DNA of 10,820 bases from Saccoglossus kowalevskii (GCF_000003605.2 NW_003109081.1:237660-248479), one strand, 5' to 3'; counted from the stretch's first letter, positions 1-8,165 are shown. Numbers and translations are program-made. Notes: generated from the letters alone by a model not told the origin.

Positions 1-65
1 ACTTAATTCCAAAGGACTTCGGTGCCCCTGGGCCCCATGTTCAACGTTGTCGTATTATAATGTAG

Positions 66-202
66 TTATAAACGGTACGCTCGGGTACTTGGTAGCGGAT
101 ATGAGACCTCGCTGCGCTCGGTGATTATTTCCCGCCAAATATGCTAATTTCCCCTGAGAGGTCTTATATTCGCTACTAAATACCCTCGCTTGCCGTTTAT
201 AA
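66..202. repeat. Foldback (inverted-repeat) element, MITE-like
   Basis: The left arm (66-110, beginning TTATAAACGG) and the reverse complement of the right arm (158-202, ending CCGTTTATAA) match at about 37 of 45 positions without gaps. A 47-base spacer separates them. The arms are far richer in CpG and GC than the AT-rich flanks, so this looks like a discrete element. No protein is encoded and no clear target-site duplication is visible at the edges. It could be a short non-autonomous DNA transposon or a fragment of a larger palindromic repeat; the sequence alone does not decide between these. Confidence 0.6.
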
Positions 203-1250
203 CCTCTAAATGTTACTACTCCATTTCACCAGTATAAACACAAGGAAATAAAATAAATACTAATGTATAGAAATACATATACAAAGTATTATGAGAGTCA
301 AATGCATATATTTGTGTGAGATATGAAATATTGTTTTGCAGGAATGCAACTTGTGAGGGACACAGAAATAGTTCAGTTTTGAACTAGTCTAGTCCATGTC
401 CCCGCCTAGCTTATACACAAAGTGTCTGAATGACTAAGAAATATAATGAAATATAAGTAAAATAACAAATTATTTGATCAATTAGTAAATAACGGAATAA
501 ATAGATGAATGAATAAATCTTACTCATTTAGTAAGAGGGATTTTAATGTACTTTTATAAACATGTCTCTATGTGTGATATTTTTAATGTGATTGGGAAGT
601 GCATTCTAGTGCTTTGTAACTGCGCATTTGATATTATGTTTACTTTGAGTTAAATGCACTTGAGGAATGTAAAAATTGTTTTTCAAGGGTGAGTCGAGTT
701 GGGTAGTTGTGTGGAAGGAGATCTAAGTAATGATCTTTACAGGCTTCCTTAATTATTACATGTACTTTTACAATTGTTTATTAACAGATGTTTTTCAGTT
801 TACAATGAACACTGTGTTAATAACAAATTGTATTTGACAACATGAGAATGATTCTGATGCCCAGTTGAAACAAACCCATGTACTGGTAAGATACTAAGAC
901 CTGAATTAACAAAGAAGTCATGTACATCAAGGTTCACTCAGATATATAAATGCAGTTTCTCGAACAAGTATGTATGACAAATAGTTTTGTTGCACTTGTA
1001 TACTTTCAGATTCTGACATTAGTTTTTAGTACAAAACTAGATTATGGAAAATCATTTTATGATGAGTTGTACCCACATAGAGTACATATTCATTCACCTG
1101 TGTTCAGATGTTCCTTGTACTACTTTATAATTAAAAAAACGGGGACTGTGACATGTCTTCATGTCTTGTTTTTTGCTCCAAAACCTATTTTCGACTTCTT
1201 CTCAAAAACCATTAGCCGAATTGCTTTCATATTAACTATGTAGGTACATA
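203..1250. other. AT-rich non-coding stretch, no gene recognised
   Basis: This stretch is AT-rich with many AATAAA-like strings and short A/T runs. An open frame at 950-1243 (97 codons) has no recognisable domain, is full of Phe/Leu/Ile from T-rich codons, and has no supporting context; I regard it as chance. A small perfect stem (GTTCA/TGAAC, around 371-384) is too short to interpret. No RNA gene or promoter is identifiable. Confidence 0.5.
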
Positions 1251-1597
1251 AGGTGGTCGGATCAGGCCTCTTACGACATTCTTTTTTGTTTCCACTTACA
1301 ACGGCAGCTATAGTTTTACGCTCCAAACTACAAACACGACAAGAGACAGGTTACAGTTACTGTGGTGATCGACTTCATTGCGGTAAAGGTTTTACATTAT
1401 TTGGGGCCGCCCTTTTTTACCTGTTTTTTTGTTGAATCTCCGGCTCAGTTTGCTTCACCGGATTTCGATTTCTTCGAGAAAACCACCCAAGGTAACTTCC
1501 TAAAAAGTTTCACAGCTATACATACAGTTTGTGGTTTTTAAGAAGATGTCGAAAATGTAAAGTTGACGGACGCCAACAGACAATCAGTAATACTATA

Positions 1598-1619
1598 AGC
1601 TTCGCTCGACAGCGGGGCT
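1598..1619 (+). other. Eight-pair stem-loop inside repeat mosaic
   Basis: AGCTTCGC (1598-1605) and GCGGGGCT (1612-1619) form an uninterrupted 8-pair stem if read as RNA, with two adjacent U-G wobble pairs and the six-base loop TCGACA. Pairing through G-U wobbles suits RNA better than DNA cruciforms. It is followed by an A run (CTAAAAAG). It could be a conserved hairpin of a transcribed short element, or coincidence. Confidence 0.35.
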
Positions 1620-1670
1620 AAAAAGTACAGATATCGTCATCAAATGAACAAATCTGAGAAAGAACACATT

Positions 1671-2021
1671 TGGCCCACTGTTGCCATAGCAACAGCCAGA
1701 AAACGTTTTTTTTTGATAGATTCGCGCCAAATGTATCTCCTACAAATTTGGGAGAAAATACCTCAGACATAGCTCATTCTACTCGGCTTGAGTGTAGGCA
1801 CAAAGTTACTATTTTAATTTTTGATATCTTTTTTCACTACCGAGAAATTTGACCCCAAAGTTGAGGTAACTGTTCACCAGTAATGGCTTTTTAACTCTTC
1901 TGTGATTTTGTTGGCTGAGCCGATTTGGTTCAAACTTGACAAGCAAGTCACACCTTCACTATAGTTAGGTTGTAAAATCTGAAAACAAATTCTGGCCCAC
2001 CATTGCAATAGCAACAGCCAG
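1671..2021. repeat. Direct repeat of a 29-base block, about 322 bases apart
   Basis: The block at 1671-1699 and the one at 1993-2021 agree at 26 of 29 positions, both starting TGGCCCAC and ending TAGCAACAGCCAG. The three differences fall in the middle and destroy the left half of the palindrome in the second copy. The 293 bases between the copies carry no recognised gene. This may be a decayed tandem unit of about 322 bases, or two insertions of one short repeat. Confidence 0.55.
1680..1693. promoter_or_regulatory. Perfect RFX X-box palindrome
   Basis: GTTGCCATAGCAAC fits the RFX-family X-box consensus (GTTRCC-N2-GGYAAC-like half sites), with both half-sites GTTGC/GCAAC intact around a central CATAG. 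RFX factors bind such sites to drive ciliary and other genes in animals. Because the site lies in a repeated block and no gene follows, a regulatory role here is inference only; it may simply be a property of the repeat. Confidence 0.35.
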
Positions 2022-2785
2022 TCCTTTTACTGGAAAGACGCGCATTCAGTGCTAATGCTAATCGTTATTGACATGCAACTTCATTGGTGGAAAAGGAAGT
2101 GTTAAATATACCTCTATAGAAGTCTCCCTCCAATTAAGAACTGCAGTATGGGGGACGCGGTTTATTGAGTGCAGGCAATCACAACATTATGGAAGACGCG
2201 GCAATTTTGAATCTCGCCAATGATAACACAGCAAGGCGTGGTTTATCATAGTATGCGCACGCCACTCATTCTGAAGTACTGTTGTAAACACAAACCACGT
2301 GTTCCAAGGAGTTTCGCTAAGTAAATAATGATTTCTCTATGCTTCAATTCAGTTCAGTTCTTCGATTTTGCTCCGTTATTTGTTATTTGATTTGGCCGGT
2401 GTTTTATAAATTCGTGGATTTCGCTGTATTTTGATTAGTGCAATGATTTATATGTGTAAACGAGGACGTCTTTCTAAGCGACATCATGACGTTTCAATTT
2501 TCTGACACGGTATTTCGGTCTGCTGTTTACACTTTTGAAAACATTTGTTTTATTTTAGTGACTCGATCGATTTTGCCCCGTTGTTCGTGATTTGATAGGT
2601 GGGTATATCATTAGTTCACAGATTACAAATTTTGGCAGTGTAAAAGACACGACCGATAATCATAGGCTTGACTTTTGCGAGGCACCTAAATGACATGGTT
2701 ATTTTTCTGTATATTTTGCTCCTCATTAAGATTTGTCCCGTTTATTGTTATGCCAATGTGATCTGTTTGAGCTGTTCACAAAGTC
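2022..2785. other. Non-coding stretch with a duplicated 30-base block
   Basis: No gene is recognised. A block beginning TCGATTTTGC occurs at 2362-2391 and again at 2567-2596, matching at about 26 of 30 positions, 205 bases apart. The first copy is preceded by a small tandem (CAGTTCAGTTC). A CACGTG E-box core lies near 2297, and the phrase GACGCGG occurs twice between 2150 and 2205. The open frame 2668-2865 has no motif support. The area has slightly higher GC and could be an old promoter or untranslated exon, but nothing proves it. Confidence 0.35.
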
Positions 2786-2914
2786 ATGGCGGGCATTCGA
2801 GTGGTTGTCATGTCAACCATGGACGTCTTTGTAATCGACGCCAGTGTAACATTTTTTTGGATTGACCAAAATGAAACAAATTGTAGGGCTAGAATTAAGT
2901 CTACTGCTTTTTGA
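2786..2914 (+). other. Short open frame in a GC patch, doubtful
   Basis: A 42-codon frame starts at an ATG in a favourable Kozak setting (G at -3, G at +4) and ends with TGA at 2912. It begins MAGIRVVVMSTMDVFVIDAS and shows no recognisable domain. The patch is more GC-rich than its flanks. It could be a small exon or micropeptide frame, but the opposite strand is also open here (2776-2970), which shows how little an open frame means at this length. Confidence 0.12.
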
Positions 2915-4150
2915 AATGATACACCCCTGTTTACTAGAGCACATTTCTTGGTCCATATAGGCTGATTCATTATACTATTACTGACTTTTTAAATCAAATT
3001 GATAAATTGCTGAAAACTGTTATTAACTTTATTCTGTGCATTATATATTATGTAATGGAGTGTTGTATTAAAATACAGACATTCGGAATATATTCTGCTA
3101 TCCAAATTAGTATGTTAAATTTGTCCTGCAACAGTGATTACAAATTTGGGGAGAATACTGTTGGACATTTATGTAATAAGCTATGTAGCATAATGACTAT
3201 ATGTCATTACTTTTCATTTCAGATTTCCCTACAAACTTGTAACATGGCTAATGCATCAAGATCTTCATCCACTGCTAAGTGATTAGCATATTGTATAGAC
3301 TAAGGTAATATATTGACAATTTAGTATTTTAAGCTTAAACCTCAAATATGTACCCCAATTCATAATTAGCAGGCATTCATACAATATTAACATTCAATAA
3401 TAGTGCTAAAACACAAATTTAACTTAACCTGGTTAGTAACATTATCTTTTCCAAGTTTGCATTTCACAGTGGAGAAACAAGTATGCCATATACCCATGTT
3501 TTGCAGCCCACATGCAAATTGTATGATGTCAGAACCAATTACTTAAATAATTGTATTGGATTAAGATATCCACTTAAAATAGGGAAAATAAAATCACAGT
3601 TATACTGGTGGGTTCTGATATATTGTTTTTAACAATTGTTGCATTAGTATTTTTCTTTGGTTAAATCTTCAAAATATACAACTCAAAATCTAGCTTTTCA
3701 ACATTTTCGAACTGGATATTATGTATGTGTGAATGGATTTGTAATGTATCTTGAAGGTTTTATAGTCTATACTATGCCACATGAATTGATGTATTGATTG
3801 CATTTTATGGGATATACAATAATTTAAGGTAGCCACTCACGTACATGGCCTACAATTTTAATTCCTTTCTTTCTGACTAGAAAATAACACTCTTTGTTGA
3901 TAGTTTGTATTTGTATTATTAAATATGGGTTCAAAACTGGTGACATGGAAAAAAAAAACATTGCATGACTGTTAATTTCAAGATTTATTTTTCGTTATTC
4001 TTTTTTTTTTTTTTTTACAACACTTTTTTTGATAGTCTAATGTAAAAAACTTGTGACCAAATAATTTAGTGAGGTTCATTTGAACAAGATTTTAAAATAT
4101 CAAATGAATGCAGTGGCCATTTTCAATCCTGTATAAACATGCCTGTATTG
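2915..4150. other. AT-rich non-coding stretch with homopolymer runs
   Basis: No gene is recognised; the frame at 3007-3282 is AT-driven and has no motif. An A10 run (3949-3958) and a T16 run (4001-4016) sit about 40 bases apart and could pair. A single octamer ATGCAAAT occurs at 3512-3519. The composition is uniform and no TE protein fragment was visible on either strand. Confidence 0.45.
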
Positions 4151-4840
4151 TTTTTAGTCCCCGTTTGGACGCAGTTAGAATATGGGGACTTAAGTTTTGA
4201 CCTTTGTGCATTCTTTCGTGTGTCCGTCGGGACCTGTATCTTAGACATGCCTGGACCAATCACAATCGAACTTCACACATAAATTATGCATAATTGTATA
4301 CATACATACAGCAATTTGTTACACAATCTGATTCAATATGGCCGAATGGTGGCCATTTTTATGCTAAAAAAATCATTAAAATCAAGCATTTATGAATGGA
4401 TATTGTTTAAACTTGGTACACACGTTGGACCTTGATGCACATCATTTTATTTTTCCGATCCAATTTGAAAAGACTGACTGCTGGCCATTTTCTTTTAATA
4501 AATGCAGTTCTAGTACCATATTTTCGACTGATTATGTTCAAATTTTATATATTCATTATACATCATGACATAGATATGTTGGTTAGACCTACTGATTCAA
4601 AATGACAGCCATTTTTGTGCTAAAAAATCATCAAAAATCAAGCATTTCTGGCATTCCAGAACTGGATCTTGGCGTTTATTGATGGATTTTGTTCAAACTA
4701 TGTTGGACATTATGGGATCTTGATGCACATCATTTTTAGTCCTTGTTCGGCTGTTCCATCTGTCTGTTCCTCTGTACGTACGCCCGGAGCTATATCTCGG
4801 ACACCCATTGACGGATTTCATTCAAACTTTACATGAAGAC
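4151..4840. repeat. Nested degenerate interspersed repeat
   Basis: Two internal units, about 4330-4450 and 4593-4738, share the order GGCCATTTTT/CAGCCATTTTT, a GCTAAAAAA run, ATCAAGCATTT, a TTGTT(C/T)AAAC phrase, and CTTGATGCACATCATTTT. Outer segments at about 4155-4300 and 4737-4830 also resemble each other (AGTCC near the start, then a CTGTAT/GCTATAT phrase and later CAAACTT or CGAACTT). An inverted pair AGTCCCC (4156-4162) and GGGGACT (4184-4190) marks the left side. No protein is encoded. The style matches repeats common in bivalve genomes, which is recognition from general knowledge only. Confidence 0.5.
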
Positions 4841-4939
4841 AATACAGAATGTCTTACATATGCTCGTCAAGTTACTTTATGATCGGAGCTACAATTTGTT
4901 ATTTCTGATACCTAAGCGTGTCCATAGCAGTTTCTCTGA

Positions 4940-5452
4940 GATGACTGGGCCAGTAATAGCACATTAATAAATAATATTAATACTACAGAAATAGTACATG
5001 ATAAGTCAGGTTTCATCAAAGTTCAGATATGGAATCTTGATGTAGATATAAATCAGGCTTACAAGTTTCAAGATGTTCGTATTAAAGTAGATAAACAGGG
5101 ACAATAAATATCTGACAACTACTCCTCAAACCAAACTTGTAGAAACTACTATAAATGATTTACCCAATATTTCCAGTGAAATTCAGGACAAAGTTGTTAA
5201 AGGTTTGGTAGTTGGCTTTGACAGCTTCAAGAAAATTCTTGCTTGTTGTAGCTGTAAGCAGTTAATTTAGTACTTAAACTCTGATAAGATCATGTGTGAT
5301 AAATGCCATAGATGCTTCCGAGCAACTGCTTGTAAGTTTTTGTTGAGACAGATTCTGGTGTTGTCACTGTGTAAATCAATGCTTCTGGTATTGCAACACT
5401 GGTAGATATACCTGAAAACAAACTTTTTTCTGGAGCAGAAATAGTTTGCTAA
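4940..5452 (+). pseudogene. RPA70/SSB-like OB-fold protein relic with C4 zinc ribbon
   Basis: Three frames read on into one another. First, 4940-5104 encodes an OB-fold-like stretch (IVHDKSGFIKVQIWN, then KFQDVRIKVDKQG). Next, 5106-5337 continues with KYLTTTPQTKL and a cysteine pattern C-X2-C-X13-C-X2-C ending CDKC, close to the RPA1 zinc-ribbon spacing. Finally, 5339-5449 gives FVETDSGVVTV and ATLVDIPENKLFSGAEIV, like the strands after the ribbon. In-frame stops lie at 5268, 5372 and 5450, with frameshifts near 5104 and 5338. RPA-like proteins bind single-stranded DNA. Genes of this kind are carried by many Helitron elements, and a Helitron Rep relic lies about 3.5 kb downstream. Hence I call it a Helitron-borne copy, not the host RPA1. 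The N-terminus is not recognisable upstream of 4940. Family assignment is fairly sure, ownership less so. Confidence 0.6.
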
Positions 5453-5671
5453 CTGTGTTGGATACAAGTGTGTCACAACCTTTGCTCTGCAATTAATCAG
5501 AGTGAAAAACAATCCTGATTTAGGCTTCTCGTACAACCATTTTTGGCTGCCTTAACTTACAAATAAGTTTATAACGATCATATCACTTTACACACATCTT
5601 ATCTTCCCTTCGTTTTCCTATCCTGAGTTGTGTGAGCACCAAAATGAATTGTGCATTACATATTGCTGTTA
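5415..5671 (+). repeat. RPA-tail repeat, copy A, left part
   Basis: It shares with 8236-8430 an exact 17-base string (AAAACAAACTTTTTTCT at 5415 and 8236), a 17/20 match at 5461/8299 (GATACAAGTG and following), and a well conserved 50-base end (5621-5671 with 8379-8430, e.g. GAGCACC and AAATGAA). It overlaps the end of the RPA-like relic, so it is the 3' end of that gene plus downstream sequence. The similarity stops at 5671 and resumes at 6751. Confidence 0.6.
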
Positions 5672-5708
5672 CCTGGGAGGACTTTCATAGAAACTCTATA
5701 TAATAAAC

Positions 5709-5727
5709 ATATGTAATTATTACATAT
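5709..5727. repeat. Perfect 19-base palindrome
   Basis: ATATGTAATTATTACATAT is a perfect inverted repeat with 9-base arms around a single T. It lies just inside the left border of the inferred insertion. In AT-rich DNA a palindrome of this size can arise by chance; a hairpin or protein-binding role is possible but not supported by anything else. Confidence 0.4.
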
Positions 5728-5765
5728 ATACTGCAGTTTATTTTGATTCGTCCCAGAAATCAAAA

Positions 5766-6036
5766 TCGGTATTTCCTCACCTCATATGCAAATGAGGTCT
5801 GAGAGCAAAGAAAGTAGTCCCTTCAGGAGTAACGTTTTTCGAAACATAGCAGAAATAAACAATACTAAGAAGTACGATATTTTTAACTTGGGGTACATGA
5901 ATATACTTGCCGAGTGAAATGAAATTTGAACAACAGTAATGGTACCTTTAGCCAGTCACTTATTTTGACAAAAACTAATTTGCATATCACCCATGCAATA
6001 ATGTTTTCGGTATTTTCACGGTCGATATGCAAATGA
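5766..6036. promoter_or_regulatory. Cluster of three octamer (POU-type) motifs
   Basis: ATGCAAAT occurs at 5786-5793 and 6027-6034 on the + strand and as ATTTGCAT at 5978-5985. The first lies in a near-perfect 20-base palindrome (5779-5798, one mismatched pair). The first and third are each preceded, exactly 20 bases upstream, by TCGGTATTT (5766 and 6007), giving a 30-base direct repeat matching at 23 positions, 241 bases apart. Octamers bind POU-domain factors and occur in histone H2B and snRNA promoters. The cluster sits 120-370 bases upstream of the ATG at 6154, as a promoter would. That it drives this relic is inference. Confidence 0.45.
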
Positions 6037-6153
6037 ACATGGTATTTCCATCGGCTACCGAACTATTTTTATTTTGTAAACACATTTTCGTCTGCTATTT
6101 TTGTCCGGTTCAAATCGTCAGGAAACATTTTTGGCGTGTTAGGTGTACATCAC

Positions 6154-6720
6154 ATGGAATACTACGATTGGGAGAACTTAATGTATGTTGACCACCTGGA
6201 AACTGAGTTTTATAAACCTTGAAGGGCTCTCGGAAGATCCAACCAGCAGTGAAATCAGCAATTACTATGAAGCCGCAACCATCAACATCGAGATACCAAG
6301 TTTCTTCTGGCGACGTTGCGGCATTACTCAGTTCCAAATAAAAATTATCAACGCCAAAAGAGCAACATTTTAACCGGTAACCAAGACTCAGTCAATCCAC
6401 GACCAGCAAGCAACATCACACACGAAGTTGTAGTGTGCAGCTCAGCGACGACCGCTGTCAACGAAAGTCATCCCGTCAGTGAAGTACCACAGTTGCACGG
6501 CATGTTTGCCAATGCAGAATTCTGTGGCGGAACTTTTAACTTCAACATAAACTGTGTATCATAGTCGTCCAGTTCAAGTTCTGGTTCTGTCATGGTCCCA
6601 ACTAAACGTCAACGAGTTATTTATTCGGACAGTGACTTCGCTCGTGAAAGTACGGCCGCAGGATACACCGCATCACTCGTGAAAATAATACGCAATGAAA
6701 GCCACGGGCAGGGTGTGGGG
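6154..6720 (+). pseudogene. Unrecognised coding relic, acidic start, Ser run, basic motif
   Basis: An ATG at 6154 opens MEYYDWENLMYVDHLETEFY. Frame +2 then reads LEGLSEDPTSSEISNYYEAA, so a frameshift near 6210 is likely. From about 6300 the first frame resumes and runs to a TAG at 6562, then continues in the same frame with a run of six serines and TKRQRVIYSDSD, a basic cluster followed by acidic/Ser residues, like a nuclear localisation or phosphorylation segment. Before the stop is a Cys/Gly/Asn/Phe-rich motif (LHGMFANAEFCGGTFNFNIN). GC content is higher than the surroundings and few stops occur over 550 bases, which supports past coding. I do not recognise the family. A link to Crypton-like tyrosine-recombinase proteins crossed my mind but I cannot support it. 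After about 6720 the sequence becomes repeat. Confidence 0.35.
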
Positions 6721-6750
6721 TTCTGTCATATTATCTTATTTTTATTGGGA

Positions 6751-6900
6751 TTATTTGCTATGCACATATTTTGTTTGTTGACTTTCTTATGAGCATTCTT
6801 TGGTTTTCTTATTTCATAAAGATTAGATGCTGATACACCATCTTGAACATTATGATCTTTAGTATTATTAAGCTTTGGTATTAAAATATACTCATGTAGT
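6751..6900 (+). repeat. RPA-tail repeat, copy A, right part
   Basis: It starts TTATTTGCTATG as at 8431, shares a TTATGAGC/GTATGAGC phrase and T-rich middle, and ends with a 33-base block (6868-6900, beginning TTAAG and including GGTATT and AAAATATACTCATG) matching 8517-8551. The middle is about 31 bases longer than in copy B. Open frames on either strand across it are AT-driven and not called. Confidence 0.55.
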
Positions 6901-7204
6901 ACACCTTTTCGCAAATTAAGAGAGAATTATTGGATAAGAGAATTATGTGCTGCCATGCCTTATAGTTGTAATGACAACATCTGTGAGACAGGAAACCTTT
7001 CAAGTCCTGGTTGCAGTAAAGTCAATGTAATGCTCCTGTTTAACAACCCCATTTAACACTACCATCGCTCTTGATTAATTAAAGCTGGTTGTACTTCTAC
7101 ACAGTACAACTTTTGATAAACTGAAATCGCTTTTGCAAAAAGCCAATAGGTATTCATCACATTCGTACTTCACTGTTTTCATTTCCATTTCTGCGTTCCT
7201 TTAG
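6901..7204. other. Non-coding stretch ending in a splice-acceptor-like site
   Basis: No gene is recognised. A perfect 7-base stem GTTGTAC (7088-7094) and GTACAAC (7104-7110) encloses nine bases. The end (about 7178-7204) is pyrimidine-rich and closes with CCTTTAG, a good match to an animal 3' splice site, directly before the reverse-transcriptase-type reading frame. This could be a real intron end of the element, or chance. Confidence 0.35.
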
Positions 7205-8165
7205 GGATTATGCTTCAACGGGTTGATATCATTGGAGATATTGCACAATTCCGGCTATTGAGACCAGCCAGAGCAGAGCCCATGACAAAAGAAGATCGCC
7301 ATTTTATGCATCTTGAATTTTCTAATAAAGGAATTGATGCTATCAATATCAGCAACGTTCTTCACCAGAAGAGAGTTACATCAACTATCCATATTTTGAA
7401 AATCAGTCTATTCTAATTATTTCCTACAGATACACTAAAACCATATCATCTAGAATATTCAACTATCGTAAGGCACTGCAGTCCTTTAATGTTACTGACT
7501 TCATTCAGAATCATTTAGATTGTGATTGCTCTCTTTCTAAATTCAAATATGGTCCTGCTGATCATGTTGTGACAGGCGATCTAGACACTATTGAACATGA
7601 AAACCTGTGCAAGGTAGTTTCATATGGACCCAAGTTTTAGAATCATCATGGACTCCTTTTTATAGAATATGCCAGGAAGTGGACAAAAAGAGAGAAAGTC
7701 AATTAGATCTTTGATACTGAAACGCATTCACAAATTAAAATCTTGTGTGAATAGAAAACCTAGGTCAATATTTAAAGATCCTAATGCGTTGGAATGTTTG
7801 TCTTCTTTTCATGACAGGTATGTTGTTGTTCCTGCAGATAAAGCTTCCAACAACATTGGTTTTATCTGTAAGTCGTATTACTACACAAGGCTTATTCAGG
7901 AACTAGGGTTAATACATACATCTGGTAATCATACTTATAGACAAACCACTTTTACTAAGGAAAAAAATCCAGGCGAATCACAAGTCATTCATGGTTTCTC
8001 TTAAAATACCAGCCAGAGTTGAGAATGATGACTTGCCCCGCTTGTATTGGATAGCAAAACTACACAAAACACCATACAAGGAAAGATTCATTGCCGGTTC
8101 TTCTAATTGTTCAACTAAAGAATAGTCTAAAACATTAACTACAATATTGTCTGCCTTGAGGTCCA
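7205..8165 (+). pseudogene. Reverse transcriptase relic, probably Penelope-like, 3'-truncated
   Basis: Four segments join in order. Frame +1, 7207 to about 7380, includes RPARAEPMTKEDRHFMHLEF. Frame 3, about 7380-7690, includes YRYTKTISSRIFNYRKAL and a CDC motif, with a stop at 7638. Frame +1, 7690-8001, includes YVVVPADKASNN and a following CK.YYY block. Frame 2, about 7968-8165, includes LPRLYWIAKLHKTPYKERFI, with a stop at 8123. The K-L-H-K-x-P...R-F-I block is the entry of the RT fingers region, and the preceding PADKASNN block is typical of the long N-terminal region of Penelope-like and related RTs. The later RT motifs, including the catalytic Asp motif, are absent: the frame runs into unrelated sequence after about 8165. 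Frameshifts lie near 7380, 7690 and the A run at 7960. RT identity is fairly firm, Penelope affiliation less so. Confidence 0.6.

Larger units (their letters stand above)
1251..2030. repeat. Mosaic of short intergenic repeats
   Basis: This region is a patchwork with locally higher GC. Similar phrases such as GACTTCTTCTCAAAAACC (just upstream, near 1193) and GATTTCTTCGAGAAAACC (near 1466) recur. It contains a 22-base stem-loop at 1598-1619 and a 29-base block present at 1671 and 1993. The open frames here (1253-1435, 1670-1852) show no protein motif and cross repeat borders, so they are not called. It resembles the low-complexity repeat cassettes common in lophotrochozoan genomes; that comparison is from general knowledge and was not searched. 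Confidence 0.4.
5672..6750. mobile_element. Probable ~1.08-kb insertion splitting the RPA-tail repeat
   Basis: The unsplit copy B reads straight through GTTA-TTATTTGCTATG at 8427-8442. In copy A, GTTA ends at 5671 and TTATTTGCTATG begins at 6751, so 1079 bases intervene. The segment begins CCTGGGAGGA and ends TTTATTGGGA. I see no terminal inverted repeats and no clear duplication beyond the TTA TTA already in the unsplit copy. It contains octamer motifs and a coding-like relic. It could be a TIR-less insertion, or copy B could have suffered a deletion. Exact borders are uncertain by several bases. Confidence 0.4.

Noticed and set aside
950-1243. 97-codon open frame on the + strand
   Set aside because: No motif, composition follows T-rich DNA, its end overlaps a repeat phrase (TTCTTCTCAAAAACC), and no splice or promoter context supports it.
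3007-3282. 91-codon open frame on the + strand
   Set aside because: Biased to Ile/Leu/Cys/Tyr as expected from AT-rich DNA; no recognisable domain or context.
5267-5536. 89-codon open frame on the - strand
   Set aside because: It is antisense to the RPA-like relic, whose + strand frames carry recognisable motifs.
6107-6116. GGTTCAAATC, similar to a pol III B box
   Set aside because: No A box at a suitable distance upstream, and the flanks do not form a T-arm stem, so neither tRNA nor SINE is supported.
6110-6337. 75-codon open frame on the - strand
   Set aside because: It lies opposite the + strand relic starting at 6154, and shows no motif of its own; kept as a weak alternative only.
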